In this document: positions 45,189 through 56,446 of the stretch, one piece after another
Layout of the letters: every line of letters starts with the position of its first letter
How positions within the stretch are numbered: position 1 is the stretch's first letter
Made by a program: the position numbers and the translations under genes
DNA from: Ditylenchus dipsaci
Taxonomy: Eukaryota > Nematoda > Chromadorea > Rhabditida > Anguinidae
Length of the DNA: 64,000 bases
Direction of reading: 5' to 3'
NCBI GenBank assembly: GCA_004194705.1
Contig: SADC01000011.1
Span: 1 to 64,000 of the forward strand
The notes under the pieces: model-generated
The model's input: the letters and a program-made list of their open reading frames with translations, nothing else
Database searches by the model: none
What the model was told of the DNA's origin: nothing

Positions 45189-45624
45189 ACTATGGTGGAG
45201 GATCCTGAAGAAGACACCCAAGCTCACGAGAGCATAGCCGAAAACTATTCACTCAGCTACTATGCCATCAAATGCCAGAAGATCGCCCCTCCAATGTCCA
45301 CGAGGGTCATCAAGTCGGATGAGGGCAACCGAATTCTGGTTGGTCTATTGAGCTCAGATTCCGCAATATCCAGCCTAAAAGTGTTTTTGTAGATGTGTGG
45401 ATATGTCGAATATGGTGGTCGCTGTCTCGAAAACCAGTTTCTAGGCATCATCCAGGATAATAAAAGAGAATGATCATCGATCTAGCCCATCCACCTGGTC
45501 CACCGGCTTTTTGGTGGAAATAGCCTTGTTGCGCAGAAAAAAACTACCCAAGAAGCCGTTCTTCATGCAGGTGGTCAAATTCCATGGAAACGCTCAGAAA
45601 AATATCAACTGTGTTCCATTGAAG
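45189..45624 (+). CDS. Repeated-domain gene, unit end and following exon
   Basis: 45189-45392 encodes MVEDPEEDTQAHESIAENYS, then YYAIKCQKIAPPMSTRVIKS. The KIAPP part matches EIKPP of unit 2. A neighbouring frame reads IELRFRNIQPKSVFVDVW, implying a shift or a hidden short intron. About 45470-45624 encodes STGFLVEIALLRRKKLPKKP, then FFMQVVKFHGNAQKNINC, and ends at GTGTGT. Confidence 0.4.
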
Positions 45625-45693
45625 GTGTGTGGATTCTTTTTTGATTAATTTAGTATTGAAATCAGACTTTTGGACCCCATTGAATAATGGATA

Positions 45694-46317
45694 CAGTCGA
45701 CGCTCTATATAAGAAACCCCCGAAAGTTCGTTCCCGGCCTAGGGTCCGACATTTTTTTAGCCTCATTTCTGAGATGTTTTGCAAAATGTGATTTATCAGT
45801 CTAGTCGGAAATATCGCAAAGATTCCGCCTTTGCCGATTGTTTTTTAAAAAATTATATAATTTTGCCATTTTACCCGCAACGCTCCATATAAGATACAGT
45901 CGACTCTCGATTTAAGGACACCCCCAAAAGTTCGTTCCCCAGCTGGGTCCGACACTTTTTTTAGCTCGATTTTCGAAGTTTTTTTAAAATTCTGTTTTGA
46001 AAGTCTGGTCGCAAATATCGCAAGGATGTCGATTTTGCCGATCGTTTTTTCAAAATCCAAAAACTTTTTCTTCTAAAAAAGCAAACCCTCGATTTAAGGA
46101 CAGGCTTTTTCTAAAATCCCTGTCCTTAAATCGAGGGTTTGCTTTTTTAGAAGAAAAAGTTTTTGGATTTTGAAAAACGATCGGCAAAATCGACATCCTT
46201 GCGATATTTCCGACTAAACTGACGAGTCACATTTGGTAAAGTGTTTCAGAAATGAGGTTAGTGTCGGACCCTATGTGGGAACGAACTTGAAGAGGGCCTT
46301 ATACAGAACGTCAATTG
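45694..46317. mobile_element. CAGTCGA-family MITE, composite
   Basis: Left end CAGTCGACGCTCTATATAAG with TA (45692-45693), right end ACGTCAATTG with TA. A second left end (CAGTCGACTCTCGATTTAAG, near 45899) and a palindrome around 46100 show one family member inside another. Shared inner words: 'aagttcgttcccgcctaggg', 'tccgacactttttttag' and 'gattttgccgatcgttttt'. A further degenerate copy is at 46405-46771. Confidence 0.7.
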
Positions 46318-46834
46318 TACCTATTTTTACAAAAGGGTCACCTACGGTTTTCTAAAATTCTCTTTTTAAATTTTTTTTCCTTCTTTTCCTTTCCTTCAAT
46401 ATTAAACCACATCAAAAGTTCATCCTTGCCTAGGGTCCGAAGATTTTTTCAGGATTTCTTAAATCTTTAGGCGAACCTGATTCGTCAGCCTACTTCCAAA
46501 TATCGCAAATATTCCTATTTTGCTGATTCCTTTAACAAAATCTCATGGTTTTTCTGTAAAGACCCGCAAAACTCGATATAAGCCATTTGAAAAAGTGGGA
46601 CTTATATGAAGGTTCGAGAGTCTTCAGAGTGAAATCAAGAGATTTGGTAAAAACGATCGGCAAAATCGAAATACCTGTGATATTTTGGACTAGGATGGTG
46701 AGCCAAGTTCGCCTAAAGTCTTCAAAATTCTAGGTGTATGTAAACCTGGGTTCATATCGAGAGTTAACTGTACTTCAAGGCAAAATACAACAGTTTTAAA
46801 TCAATCTAAAAAGTCACAAAATTCTTATTTCTAG

Positions 46835-47153
46835 ATTCCTACGTACCAGTTGCTGAGCCAACAGAAGAGCATTCTAGCCTACCCGAAGTTTTAAACACAG
46901 AAGCCAGACCTACAAATGAGTCCATTATTATCAACATTGCTGACTCTGACTCCAACAACCATTATGAGGTAGATCTGAGGCTATAACTTGTGGTTGTTTT
47001 CTGTTTTGACATGAGAATTATTTGTAGCAGCAAGTAGCTGGTCCTTCTGGCCTAATATCTCCTTCTAATATGGTGGACAACAAGACTGTTTCAATTGAGA
47101 GCCTGTATTTGGAAGATGACCGAGTGTGGTTCAACCTTTCAGTCGAGATCTGA
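46835..47153 (+). CDS. Repeated-domain gene, acidic linker exons
   Basis: Exons 46835-46968 (SYVPVAEPTEEHSSLPEVLN, then SIIINIADSDSNNHYE) and 47028-47153 (QQVAGPSGLISPSNMVDNKT). The second runs to a stop at 47151-47153 unless an unseen donor is used. Ser/Asp/Glu-rich, so probably a disordered linker between domain units. Confidence 0.4.
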
Positions 47154-47249
47154 TGTATTACCAGCCAAATATGCAAGAAAAAATGGTCAGTTTACACATA
47201 TTGATATTTTAGATATCTCAAATTATTGAATGTGTGCGACATCCCATAT

Positions 47250-47530
47250 ACTAGCCGACTTTCGAAAACTGTAGGTAAAAACATTCGTCAAAATATGTGA
47301 ATATCCTCATAGAGATCTGAAAATGCTCGAGCAGATTGATTTCGAGCATATGCTTAAGAATTTGCCTTTTTTTTTGGGCATATGCTCGACATATTCTAAC
47401 CGTTAACTGTGGCCGTACAGTTAACTGAATAGTTAAGCTGGGTTCTATTTCGAGGGTTGACTGTAGGCCGAGCATATGCTCGAAATTCACCAATCTGCTC
47501 GAGCATATGCCCGTTTCACAAACCTAATCC
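47250..47530. repeat. GAGCATATGCTCGA word array
   Basis: Inverted arms with 'catatgctcga' and 'tcgagcatatg' words and 'acatattttg' at the outer ends. Another example of a palindromic-word element; ends not resolved. Confidence 0.5.
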
Positions 47531-47849
47531 TCACATATTTTGTGCAAAATTTGACTAGGTAAATTTGGCAAATGTTTTCAATGAATTATTAGCCAAAAAT
47601 AAGTATCGACTTTTTAAAATTTTGAACTATCAACTAGGCGAGCCTTTGTTTGACATTTCCAGATTAGATTTTTTCTAGGGTTCAACTTTTGCAGAAAATT
47701 TCTTTTTCATCTTTTTGAGAATTAAAAACTTCACCGGACAGGAAAAACTGCCGGTTATAATCCTAATACCGGCAATACGATAATTTACCGGTAAATTTAA
47801 GGTTTCTGACTATTTTTTTAATTTTTTTTTTAATTTTACATATTTTCAG

Positions 47850-48176
47850 AGCAAAAGTCTAGGTTTGATTGTGAAAAAGCAAGAAAAGTGGGCACTTGTC
47901 TACTCCAAAAAATTCGGTATAGGCCTGCTCAGGGCTATTGACTGTATAAGGTAGGAAATTATGCTAAAAAATAATAATTTTGAAAATTATTATTTAAGTG
48001 CGGAAGACAAACAGGTTTTTGCCAACAATTGCAACCCTGGGGATTGGATTGGTGTTAACTATATAAAAACAGCAGAAAATGTGCGCAACAAGTTCACCTA
48101 CATGTGTTTGCCCAACATTGAGGCAAAAGAGGGTGCCAACTTTTTGCAAACCAAACTGGTCGACAACATCGTGCAG
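47850..48176 (+). CDS. Repeated-domain gene, unit 4
   Basis: Exons 47850-47950 and 47999-48176 join in frame across a 48-nt intron. They encode SLGLIVKKQEKWALVYSKKF, then GIGLLRAIDC, then NPGDWIGVNYIKTAENVRNK, then FTYMCLPNIEAKEGANFLQT. This is the cleanest unit: G-L-I-V-x-K, V-Y-S, F-G-I-G, D-C, P-G-D-W-I-x-V-x-Y. The exon ends at a GTAGAA donor. A small hAT-like element starts 25 bp later. Confidence 0.55.
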
Positions 48177-48200
48177 GTAGAATTATCAAATGTCCAAATA

Positions 48201-48345
48201 CAGGGCTTCGAATGAAAAATTTAAAAAATGACATTTGGGTAAAAAAAGGACATTTTGACTGTTTTTGAAGTAAAAGGGTCATCATTTATCCAGTGCTTGT
48301 TGCCATTTTGCCAAATCTTTTTCAAAAGGACGATTCGAAGCCCTG
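48201..48345. mobile_element. Small hAT-like element
   Basis: Ends CAGGGCTTCGAAT, inverted, with 8-bp flanks TCCAAATA (48193-48200) and TCAAAATA (48346-48353), one mismatch. Its interior resembles 32855-32945 ('atccagtgcttattgccatt'). Confidence 0.65.
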
Positions 48346-48589
48346 TCAAAATATCAGAAAACCCAAAGCAACAAAAATGAAAAACTTTTTTGGCGCCTTG
48401 AACAATCAAGGTAGCCCAAAATTTTTTTAGATCGGAAATATAGCCTTGATCAGTGTTTTCAAAAATCACACTTACACACTTGGGTCACACTAACTCCACC
48501 TTCCCTTTTTCATTTTTTTTGTATTTTGGGCGTGGCAAGACTTGAGCAATAAGATTTCTGATCTTAGGACTTTATAATGCAATTTCAGT

Positions 48590-49100
48590 AATTGTGAGAT
48601 TTGAACTGTAAGAAATGCGCCCGCAGATTTGCGCTGTATTTTAGCGTACTGCGACATTTTTGGTTTAAATTTGATAAAATTTGATTTCCTTGATTTTGAC
48701 GGCTTTTGCCGATTCTGTTTTGACAGTTTTGTCCAAAAATTTGCAAGGATTCTGATTTCGCCGATTGTATTTGACAGACCCTGCAATTCTGCCCGTTGAA
48801 AATCTTGCGTTGTAAAAAAAATTCAGCGCAAATCTTGCAGTGCAAAAAATGCAGATGAAATCTTCGAGTGCAAATCCTGCAGTTCAAATTTCACAATCTC
48901 TTGTCTAACAGTAGTGAATATTGCCGCAAAAATTTTGCAGGGCGTATCTTGGCGTGCAAATCATCAGGCGCAATTTCGCAGTACGCAAGGATGCAGCGTA
49001 AACCTTCGGGCTCACTTCTCGCAGTTTGATTCTCACATTCGCTCATTTAACAGTCGTAAATCTCGAGACGCAATAATTGTGGTGCAAATCGTGTGGCGCC
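48590..49100. repeat. Degenerate GCAAATCTTGCAG tandem repeat
   Basis: About 20-25-bp imperfect units such as 'gcgcaaatcttgcagtgcaa'. Nothing coding in a convincing way. Confidence 0.5.
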
Positions 49101-49659
49101 AGAGATATTTTTTGTAAGTCATCGCATGTCGCAAATCTTATTGGCATAAATTGATTTGGTCTGCTAAAAACCTGAAATATGCCACGAAAAAGCGAAAATG
49201 ATATTAAATTGATATTTTGCATTGATTTTTTTTAAGTTTTCATAGTATCGTGTAGCCCAGAATCTCAGCTTTCCAACAAGCTATCAAACTCCACCGAATT
49301 ATTTAGAAAAAGTAGATATTCGGGGGTTTAAATGAAGTAACAAAAACAAGAAAGTTACTCCAATTAAACCCTTAAATTCCATCATTTTTTAAATGATTCA
49401 GTGGAATTTGATAGCTCATTAGAAAGCCGAGATCCAGGGCTTCACGATAATGAAAAAAATACAGTCGACGCTCCCAATAACATACACCCCAAAAGTTCGT
49501 TCCCGCCTAGGGTCTGACACTTTTTTTAGCCCCATTTTTCAAATTTTTCCATTTCTGTTTTGACAGTTTGGTCGCGAATATCGCAAGGTTTCCGATTTTG
49601 CCGATCATTTTTGCAGAAAACAATGATTTTGACCTTTAAAAAGCAAAAACTCCCATTAA

Positions 49660-50478
49660 AGAGGCATGTTCGTGCGTTATGAAACACAATTTTTAAAATA
49701 GAAAAGGCGCGAACCAGGCGTGCCAGAGATTTGAAAAAGATTTAAATTTTGTATATGAATTTTAAATTTCGTCAAACCCAGCAATTGTGTGTGCAGCGAA
49801 AGGCATGAGTACTCAACTTAACCACCATCAATCAGCCGGGTTAGGTCTCGAGTTGAAATTGAGCTGGACCTCTTCGGAGTGTCTCGTGCTTTGAGTTTTG
49901 AATTCGCCGAGCCTTTGGTTCGGTTGCTTGTCCGGGTAACTGCTTCCGGTTGGGTATCCCTCGATTTCGGTTTTCTGTCGAGTTTTAGATTTGCCTTTGG
50001 TTCGGCCTTCTATCTGTGCGTGGCTGCGCACTCTGTATAGCGAACAGGGCGGAACAAGTAATAATCCAAATTTTCATACCAACTCTTCTCGAATTTTCTC
50101 GTTTTTTGTAGATCTGACAGATAAAACAAGTCAGGTAAACAAGATTTTCGATTACTTGAACCGCAATCGAGGGATAACCAACAGGAAGCAGTTACGTTAC
50201 ATAAACCAACAACCGAACCAAAGGCTCAGCGAATCGATAACTCAGATCTCGAGACACTCCGAAGAAGTACAGCTCAGTTTCAACCTCGGGACCCGACCCG
50301 GCTGAATGATTGGGGTTAAGTTGAGTACTCATGCCTTTCGCTGCACAAACAATCGCTGGGTTTGACGAAATTTAGAATTCACATACAAAATTTAAAATCT
50401 TTTTCAAATCTCTGGCACGCTTGGTTCGCGCCTTTTCTTTTTTGAAAATTGTTTTTCATCGCGCACGAACATGCCCCT
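49660..50478. mobile_element. TTAA-flanked 819-bp foldback element
   Basis: Ends AGAGGCATGTTCGTGCG and, inward from the right, AGGGGCATGTTCGTGCG. TTAA at 49656-49659 and 50479-50482. The intact copy at 55540 reads 'cccattaacatacacctg', which gives the empty site. Long arms mirror around 50060. No transposase seen. TTAA target choice suggests a piggyBac-type source. Confidence 0.8.
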
Positions 50479-50680
50479 TTAACATACACCTGTTTTGGAT
50501 TTCGGAGCTTCTTGGAGTTTTTTATTTTTAAATGTCAAAATCATTGTTTTCTGCAAAAATGATCGGCAAAATCGGAATCCTTGTGATATTTGCGACCAGA
50601 CTGTCAAAACAGAAATGGAAAAAATTTGAAAAAATGGGGCTAAAAAAAGTGTCGGACCCAAGGCGGAACGAACTTTTGGG

Positions 50681-51597
50681 GGCCACGGACGTTTGACCCA
50701 AAACCGTTTGACCCTAAAACCGTTTGACCCTAAGCCGTTTGACCCTAAAGCCGTTTGACCCTAAGCCGTTTGACCCTAAAGCCGTTTAAGCGGATTTAGG
50801 TCTGTTTTGGGGTGATAAAAGGACCAAAAACAGGCCAATTTTGTCGCAAAAAGAAGATGTTGAACATAGTTTTGAATACTGGGCCTACCGCATAAATAAC
50901 TCTGGCATGGATGCTTTTTCATGCATGCAGAGTCACTTTCGAGTGATTTGCGTCTAAGGTATGTGGGTGTGTGCATCTCAACCCACGCCAAGCCCCCTGC
51001 GCCCCGTTGGTTATAGATGCGAGCACTCACTTACATTAGACATAATTCCGAGCAAGAATCTCGATCAAAAATGCATTTAGAGGTACTTTTGCCAAGTACC
51101 ATGTTGAAAACAGGGTAAAACAGTCATATGGTCGAGATTTTAAAATGCCCGAAACTCAATTTCTGAATTCAACTTCGATGGCTCAGAATCCCACCCAGAA
51201 AGGCCAGAAGGGCATGTAAATCGTTAGGAACCAACCAAACGAACCCCCTAAAAAGTTTACCCTCACCCCCGTAAAAGTCCCAGAAAACCAATTTCCAGTC
51301 ACTTCTGGCCTTCCTGGGTAGAATTCTGAGCCATCCAAGTGGAATTCAGAACAAGAAAAAAATTGAATTAAAAGAATTCAAAGACCGTTACAAATTTGTG
51401 CTCAACAAAATGACATCGATATACGTAAGAAAGAAAGTTGAATTCAAGAAATGGAATGGAGATAAGCACGGATTCGAAATGCAATAATTGCAAATTTCTA
51501 GGGTCAAACGGCTTTAGGGTCAAACGGCTTAGGGTCAAACGGCTTAGGGTCAAACGGACTAGGGTCAAACGGCTTCAGGGTCAAACGTCGCGTACCC
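50681..51597. mobile_element. MULE-like element, CCGTTTGACCCTAA words
   Basis: Ends GGCCACGGACGTTTGACCC (left) and, inward, GGGTACGCGACGTTTGACCC (right). Duplication ACTTTTGGG at 50672-50680 and 51598-51606 (8-10 bp, blurred by a G run). Both arms repeat agccgtttgaccctaa. The interior shares 50840-51110 with the MULE-like element at 8776-10178. Confidence 0.75.
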
Positions 51598-52244
51598 ACT
51601 TTTGGGGTGTATGTTTTTGGGAGCGTCAACTGTATTTACATTCCTTTAGAGCGATTCAAGAGCGATGGTCATGTATTTTTTTGAAGTTCTGCAGATCGGC
51701 TAAGCTTGGTCTAGCAAATTTTTAAAATATAATGTGAAAAACGCGATTTTCGATAAGTACCTGCTGCGGTTTTGGCCCGAGACTACCAAGACCCAAACCA
51801 CAGGAGGGACCTAGCAAAATCGTGTTTTCACATCATATACCAAAAATTTGCTAGAGCGAGCTGAGACAACCTGTGTTTACAGAATTTTGAAAATCGACTT
51901 ATAAAAAAAGCTATGACCATTCAAAGTGTGTCAAAATTCTTGCGACACCTTGTACCATTGAATTAATCGAACAGGACTCTAAAGGAATGAAATTGTAATT
52001 TTCAAGAGCGATGGTCATGTATGGATGGAAATTTCTGGGGCAAACGATATCTTACTAAAAATTTTAATTATTAAGGTATCAAACAGGTATAAACAAAGCG
52101 TCTCTTCAGATAGCCAAATACATTGTAAAAGTTACAATATACATCCTCATTCTGCCGTTCAGTAGTTTTAAAAATGAGAGCACATGGAGATAAGTTCAAA
52201 AACAGGGGGACGGAAGATAATAAAAACTTGTAAAAAACAAAGTG

Positions 52245-52250
52245 TTTATT
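52245..52250 (-). terminator. AATAAA signal of the tandem-exon gene
   Basis: AATAAA on the minus strand about 82 nt beyond the stop codon at 52332-52334. Confidence 0.5.
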
Positions 52251-52331
52251 GAGACTGAAACAGTAAAACAAGAAAGGCATAACAACTAAAGAGATTAGTG
52301 TATAACATGACTGATGATTTGCAACATGAGT

Positions 52332-55286
52332 TCAGACGATTGCCCACAGAGGCCACTTCCACGGAACGAGAATAAGAAACTCCGGGAGAAGAATTACGGG
52401 AGTCCCACTAGCAGACCGATAAAACCAAACGACGAACATGGCAAGAAGTATTAAGACAGTACACACCACAGGCCAGCTCATCTTACTCTTGAACACATAA
52501 ATCACGCTTGTAATCAGCGAATAGACCGGCTAAAAAATCGAGAGCTATATAACCCAGAGCTACATAAGAACAAATGGGCGCAACAGAACCTTTCCCCTCC
52601 CACTCGCCAGAACCCTGACCCTCCCACTCGTCAGAACTCTGGCCCTCCACTCGCAAGAACTCTGGCCCTCCCACTCGCAAGAACCCTGGCCCTCCACTCG
52701 CCAGAATCCTGACCTTCCCACTTTTTGTTTTAACATTACTTTACATTTAACCAATACGATTGACAAATCTCTTATTCTGTTTTTAGTATAGGCAAAATTT
52801 CACAATAATTAAATTTCTTTTTTTCTTTGTTTACTCGTTTTCGTTATTTTGTGTTTGGCATAGGATAGTTAATAGTCTCGTTTCATCTCCTTTTTGTCTT
52901 TGTATCACCTTCATCTTATGTTGATTCTTTAGTTATGGCCTTTCGACGAGATGGTACTTCGTCAAGTACTTGCTGGACTCTTTCAATGCTGAATTGTCTT
53001 TCCGAAAGTTGTTTTCCTATCGGCAATATTTGTAAAAAAAATTAAGCTCGCCGTGCCATGTTGATGTGTGATAAATAAATAAACTTTTGTGTATAATTTC
53101 TTTCTATTCTTCTTTGCATATCCATCTTTGTTGCCGATGTGTTGCTTGTTGCTTCATATTGTTTTTTTCCGATTTCGATTCTGGCGAGTGGGAGGGTCAG
53201 GGTTCTTGCGAGTGGGAGGGGAAAGGTTCTGGTTAGCCGAACAAATGATATGAAACTTACCATGTCGATTTGAATCGAGGCATCAACTGATTCAGGGATT
53301 TGAGCTGCACCTATATCAGAGCCACTAGACTGGAATTCGTCGGTAAAGTCTGAGCCTAACAGCGGAACCTCCACCTCCTTAAACAATCTAATAGATAAAT
53401 GAAAAAATAAGAATTTTTACCTGCTTCCCTCGTCCGATCTTACTAAGTACCAAACCTTGAATGTCAGTAACCGAAAGCTTCACCCAGTGCAAAACAGGCA
53501 GCTCTTCTTGATGAGACACCTAAAGAAAGACATAAGGCTGACCTCAGAGGTAAAGTGCACAATATTTACAATCGCAGGGATACGCAACGGATCTTCAACG
53601 ATTGCAAGACCATGCACCGGATCTTCAATGGTATTCATCGCAATGTTTACACTGCCCGAGCCAGCCCACTTTTCTTCATAAGATGCCTAAAGACAGAAAT
53701 AAATGTGACTATGAAGGCACAGAAAAAAGTTTACTTGCAGCGATTGATCGACCACAGAACTGTGCACAGAACCTCCAATGGTAGTCACCGCAGGCTTTAC
53801 ATCGCTCAAAGCGGGCAGCTCTTCTTCCGTAGAGTCCTATACACAGAAATATACCTAACTTCAGAACTAAAAATTTTTTACCTGAAGCCTTAGTCCAATC
53901 ACCTCACTTTGCACTGAATCTTCAATGACACTCGCCACAAGATTCACACTGTCCAAACTAGGAAGCTTTTCTTCAAGAGACACCTAAACACGGAAATAAA
54001 GTTGACCATGGATACACGGAAAATATTTACCTGCAGCAATTGTTCGACCTCTCGACTATAGACCGAACCTTCAATGGCAGTAATCGAAAGCTTGACATCG
54101 TCCAAACAGGGTGGCTTATCTTCCTGAGAAACCTAAACACATGTATAGAGATGACTTTAGAGGTAAATTACACAATGTTTACAAGATCTATGGGAGCGCA
54201 GCAAATAGGCAAAGGCATCTCCATGGGCTTGCAAATAAACCCCACAATAGACTCGAAATCGAACGACAAAGCTCCCTTGACCTGGAACTGCCTTTATTAA
54301 TGCATTAAGAACACAGAAAAAGTTAACCTGCTGCAATTGTCCGATCAGCATGCCATATCCTTGAATATTTTCCGGCAGATACTTGCGATCAAAAACTGCG
54401 ACAGCAGGTGACGATTGATCTCCGGGAGGTACCTAAATAGAATTAAAGAGCTCCTCTGAGTGATTTAACGCACTAACTTACCGCACGCGTCCGTTTATGG
54501 ACAGCGACGAGAGCAGAACATGGAGCCACAGCGACCACCCAGCAATCGGACTGCGACTCTTCAAGAACAGCTGGAGCAATTGCCTTGGTCTAAAACAAAG
54601 CTTAAAGTCATTATCGACTTTAATCGGAATAACTGCCATGAAAACTTACATGAACGGCCTGGTTAGCCATCTCAACAATCTTCGATGCAGTCTTCTTTGA
54701 ATGAAGACGACTTTTAGCGACTATTTTGCTTAACAGAGATACCTTGAGCGCGGACTTGGGAGCAGAGAGACGACAGGGAAACTAAAAATAACCCTTTAAT
54801 TCGGACTGAATTACCTAGTCACTTACGCGATAAGGTGGAAACATGGCTCGATTGATGTTTGAGTTCAAATCATTGGTATATTTATAGCAAGCAAAAGTAT
54901 GACACTGTAAACATAAAAACAGTGAAAACAAAAGTATAAGCAGACCTCACATTACCTTTCTCTGGCCAATGAACGAAGAAAGACTTGAAGCTGAGCTAAG
55001 CATGACCATCCTGCTATTCTTGTCGGAACTTCCTGTCGCAGCGAAATTGGTGTCCGCTACCTAAACAGCAGTGTAGACTAATAATTAAACAAGAAGAACA
55101 CGGAAATAAGTGGAAAAAGTTACCCACTTTTATTGACACCGTATCCCTGGTTTCACTTCCACCAGTAATAGGAGCGCCCATCTTCATCAGATGAGAGAAA
55201 AAGTTCATGAAGGTAAAATAATAGACGGCGTATTTTTTGTTCCTGGGATATCGCTTCTTCAAAATGCTGTAACGACGAATGAGCAT
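52332..55286 (-). CDS. Tandem-exon protein with C-terminal membrane anchor
   Basis: Fourteen exons: 55286-55128, 55060-54956, 54904-54827, 54781-54650, 54589-54482, 54432-54328, 54287-54183, 54132-54031, 53983-53882, 53836-53735, 53686-53570, 53519-53421, 53377-53261 and 52529-52332. Every intron is phase 0 and the joined frame is open (542 residues from the ATG at 55286). Ten exons are 33-39 residues. At least five are homologous, e.g. VSQEDKPPCLDDVKLSITAI, VSLEEKLPSLDSVNLVASVI, DSTEEELPALSDVKPAVTTI, VSHQEELPVLHWVKLSVTDI. The last exon has the membrane span VVCTVLILLAMFVVWF and a hydrophobic tail ending PWKWPLWAIV. This suggests a tail-anchored or single-pass protein with an exon-duplicated repeat region. 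The true N-terminus may lie further upstream, because an acceptor-like TTACAG follows the first ATG. Not recognised. Confidence 0.7.
52589..53233. mobile_element. Element with CCCTCCCACTCGC arrays in the last intron
   Basis: Inverted ends AGAACCTTTCCCCTCCCACT carry tandem ccctcccactcgccagaac repeats (about six units left, two right). It lies wholly inside the final intron (52530-53260) of the tandem-exon gene. A clear target duplication was not found. Confidence 0.65.
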
Positions 55287-55336
55287 GCAAAGAAAAAAAT
55301 ATTTTGAGCCATAACAAATCTAAAAGAATGTAAATA

Positions 55337-55761
55337 CAGTCGACGCTCCCAATAACATACACCCAAAAGTTCGTTCCCGCCTAGGGTCTGACACTTTTTT
55401 AGCCCCATTTTTTCAAATTTTTTCCATTTCTGTTTTGACAGTTTGGTCGCGAATATCGCAAGGTTTCCGATTTTGCCGATCATTTTTGCAGAAAACAATG
55501 ATTTTGACATTTAAAAAGCAAAAACTCCCATTAACATACACCTGTTTTGGATTTCGGTGTATGTTAATGGGAGTTTTGCTTTTTAAAGGTCAAAATCATT
55601 GTTTTCTGCAAAAATGATCGGCAAAATCGGAAACCTTGCGATATTCGCGACCAAACTGTCAAAACAGAAATGGAAAAAATTTGAAAAAATGGGGCTAAAA
55701 AAAGTGTCGGACCCTAGGCGGGAACGAACTTTTGGGTGTTTGTTTTTGGGAGCGTCAACTG
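55337..55761. mobile_element. Intact CAGTCGA-family MITE
   Basis: 425 bp, ends CAGTCGACGCTCCCAATAAC and the inverse, TA on both sides. Palindromic around 55550. Reference copy for reading the insertions in 49462-51632. It lies just upstream of the first identified exon of the tandem-exon gene. Confidence 0.85.
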
Positions 55762-55890
55762 TATCAAAAAATCAAAATAAAAACTTTGTCAAATTTAAGG
55801 TTGAAGTTTTTTCGTGGCACATTTCAGGTTTTAGCAAACCAAATCAGTTATAGCCAATCTTATTGCTCAAGTACCGTATTTCTCTAATTA

Positions 55891-56128
55891 CCGTATAACC
55901 TCTATTAATTAGGCACCCCCCTCGTTCAAAATCGTGTTTGTGGCATTGTGTTTTTCACCCATTTTTTGGAAAGTTCTCTGAGGCAAGTTACCACTCATTT
56001 GTAGCTAGTGAGATGAGCTACAAAATGGTTGGTAACTTGCCTGAGAGAAGTGACCAAAAGTGGGTCAAAAACACAATGCCACGAACACGTTTTTGAATTA
56101 GGGGTGCTAATTATTAGAGGTTATACGG
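55891..56128. mobile_element. CCGTAT-family element
   Basis: Ends CCGTATAACCTCTATTAATT and, inward from the right, CCGTATAACCTCTAATAATT, with TA at both sides. The inner palindrome has 'gctacaaaatgg' words. A lone extra left end, CCGTATTTCTCT, sits at 55874. Confidence 0.75.
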
Positions 56129-56218
56129 TAGCCACCCCCTCGACTTTGAGGGTCTGTATCTCGAAACAGTCATTCGCCGTGACTCCAAAGAGTAAAGTTT
56201 AAGACGAAAGAGAAGCAT

Positions 56219-56446
56219 TCAAAAATTCCGAACCTGCAATCCCCAATGAGGTCGATCACCATCTTGCATAAAAACAAATTGTTCGAAATTTGGCAATTGT
56301 CGAAGAGCCGGAATTGCTTGATTTTGGAGCATTGTCAAATATCGAGGAGCATTAACATTTTCTTCAAAGAAAAATGGCCCAGCGAAACCATATTTACCAA
56401 TGCCCGCCCACACAGTCACCTTTGAAGAGTGAAGAGGTGTGAACAC
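56219..56446 (-). pseudogene. DDE transposase fragment (Tc1/mariner superfamily)
   Basis: Reads VFTPLHSSKVTVWAGIGKYG, then FAGPFFFEENVNAPRYLTML, then PNFEQFVFMQDGDRPHWG. This is the VTVW.GI...G..GPFFFE...RYL.ML...Q QDG.PHW signature around the second catalytic Asp. The rest of the catalytic domain is missing. An end-like sequence 'gatcaccctgtatat' at 56641-56655 may be its terminal repeat. The gap from 56447 to there has no recognisable coding. Confidence 0.75.

Larger units (their letters stand above)
49462..51632. mobile_element. CAGTCGA-family MITE carrying two later insertions
   Basis: Ends CAGTCGACGCTCCCAATAAC (left) and its inverse, TA at 49460-49461 and 51633-51634. Its own sequence is 49462-49655, 50483-50671 and 51607-51632. 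Without the insertions it matches the intact copy at 55337-55761 almost base for base. Inserted are a TTAA element (49660-50478) and a MULE-like element (50681-51597). Confidence 0.8.

Noticed and set aside
53457..54308. Plus-strand frames across 53.4-54.3 kb
   Set aside because: All consistent splice sites and the repeated exon pattern lie on the minus strand. Plus-strand frames are antisense shadows.
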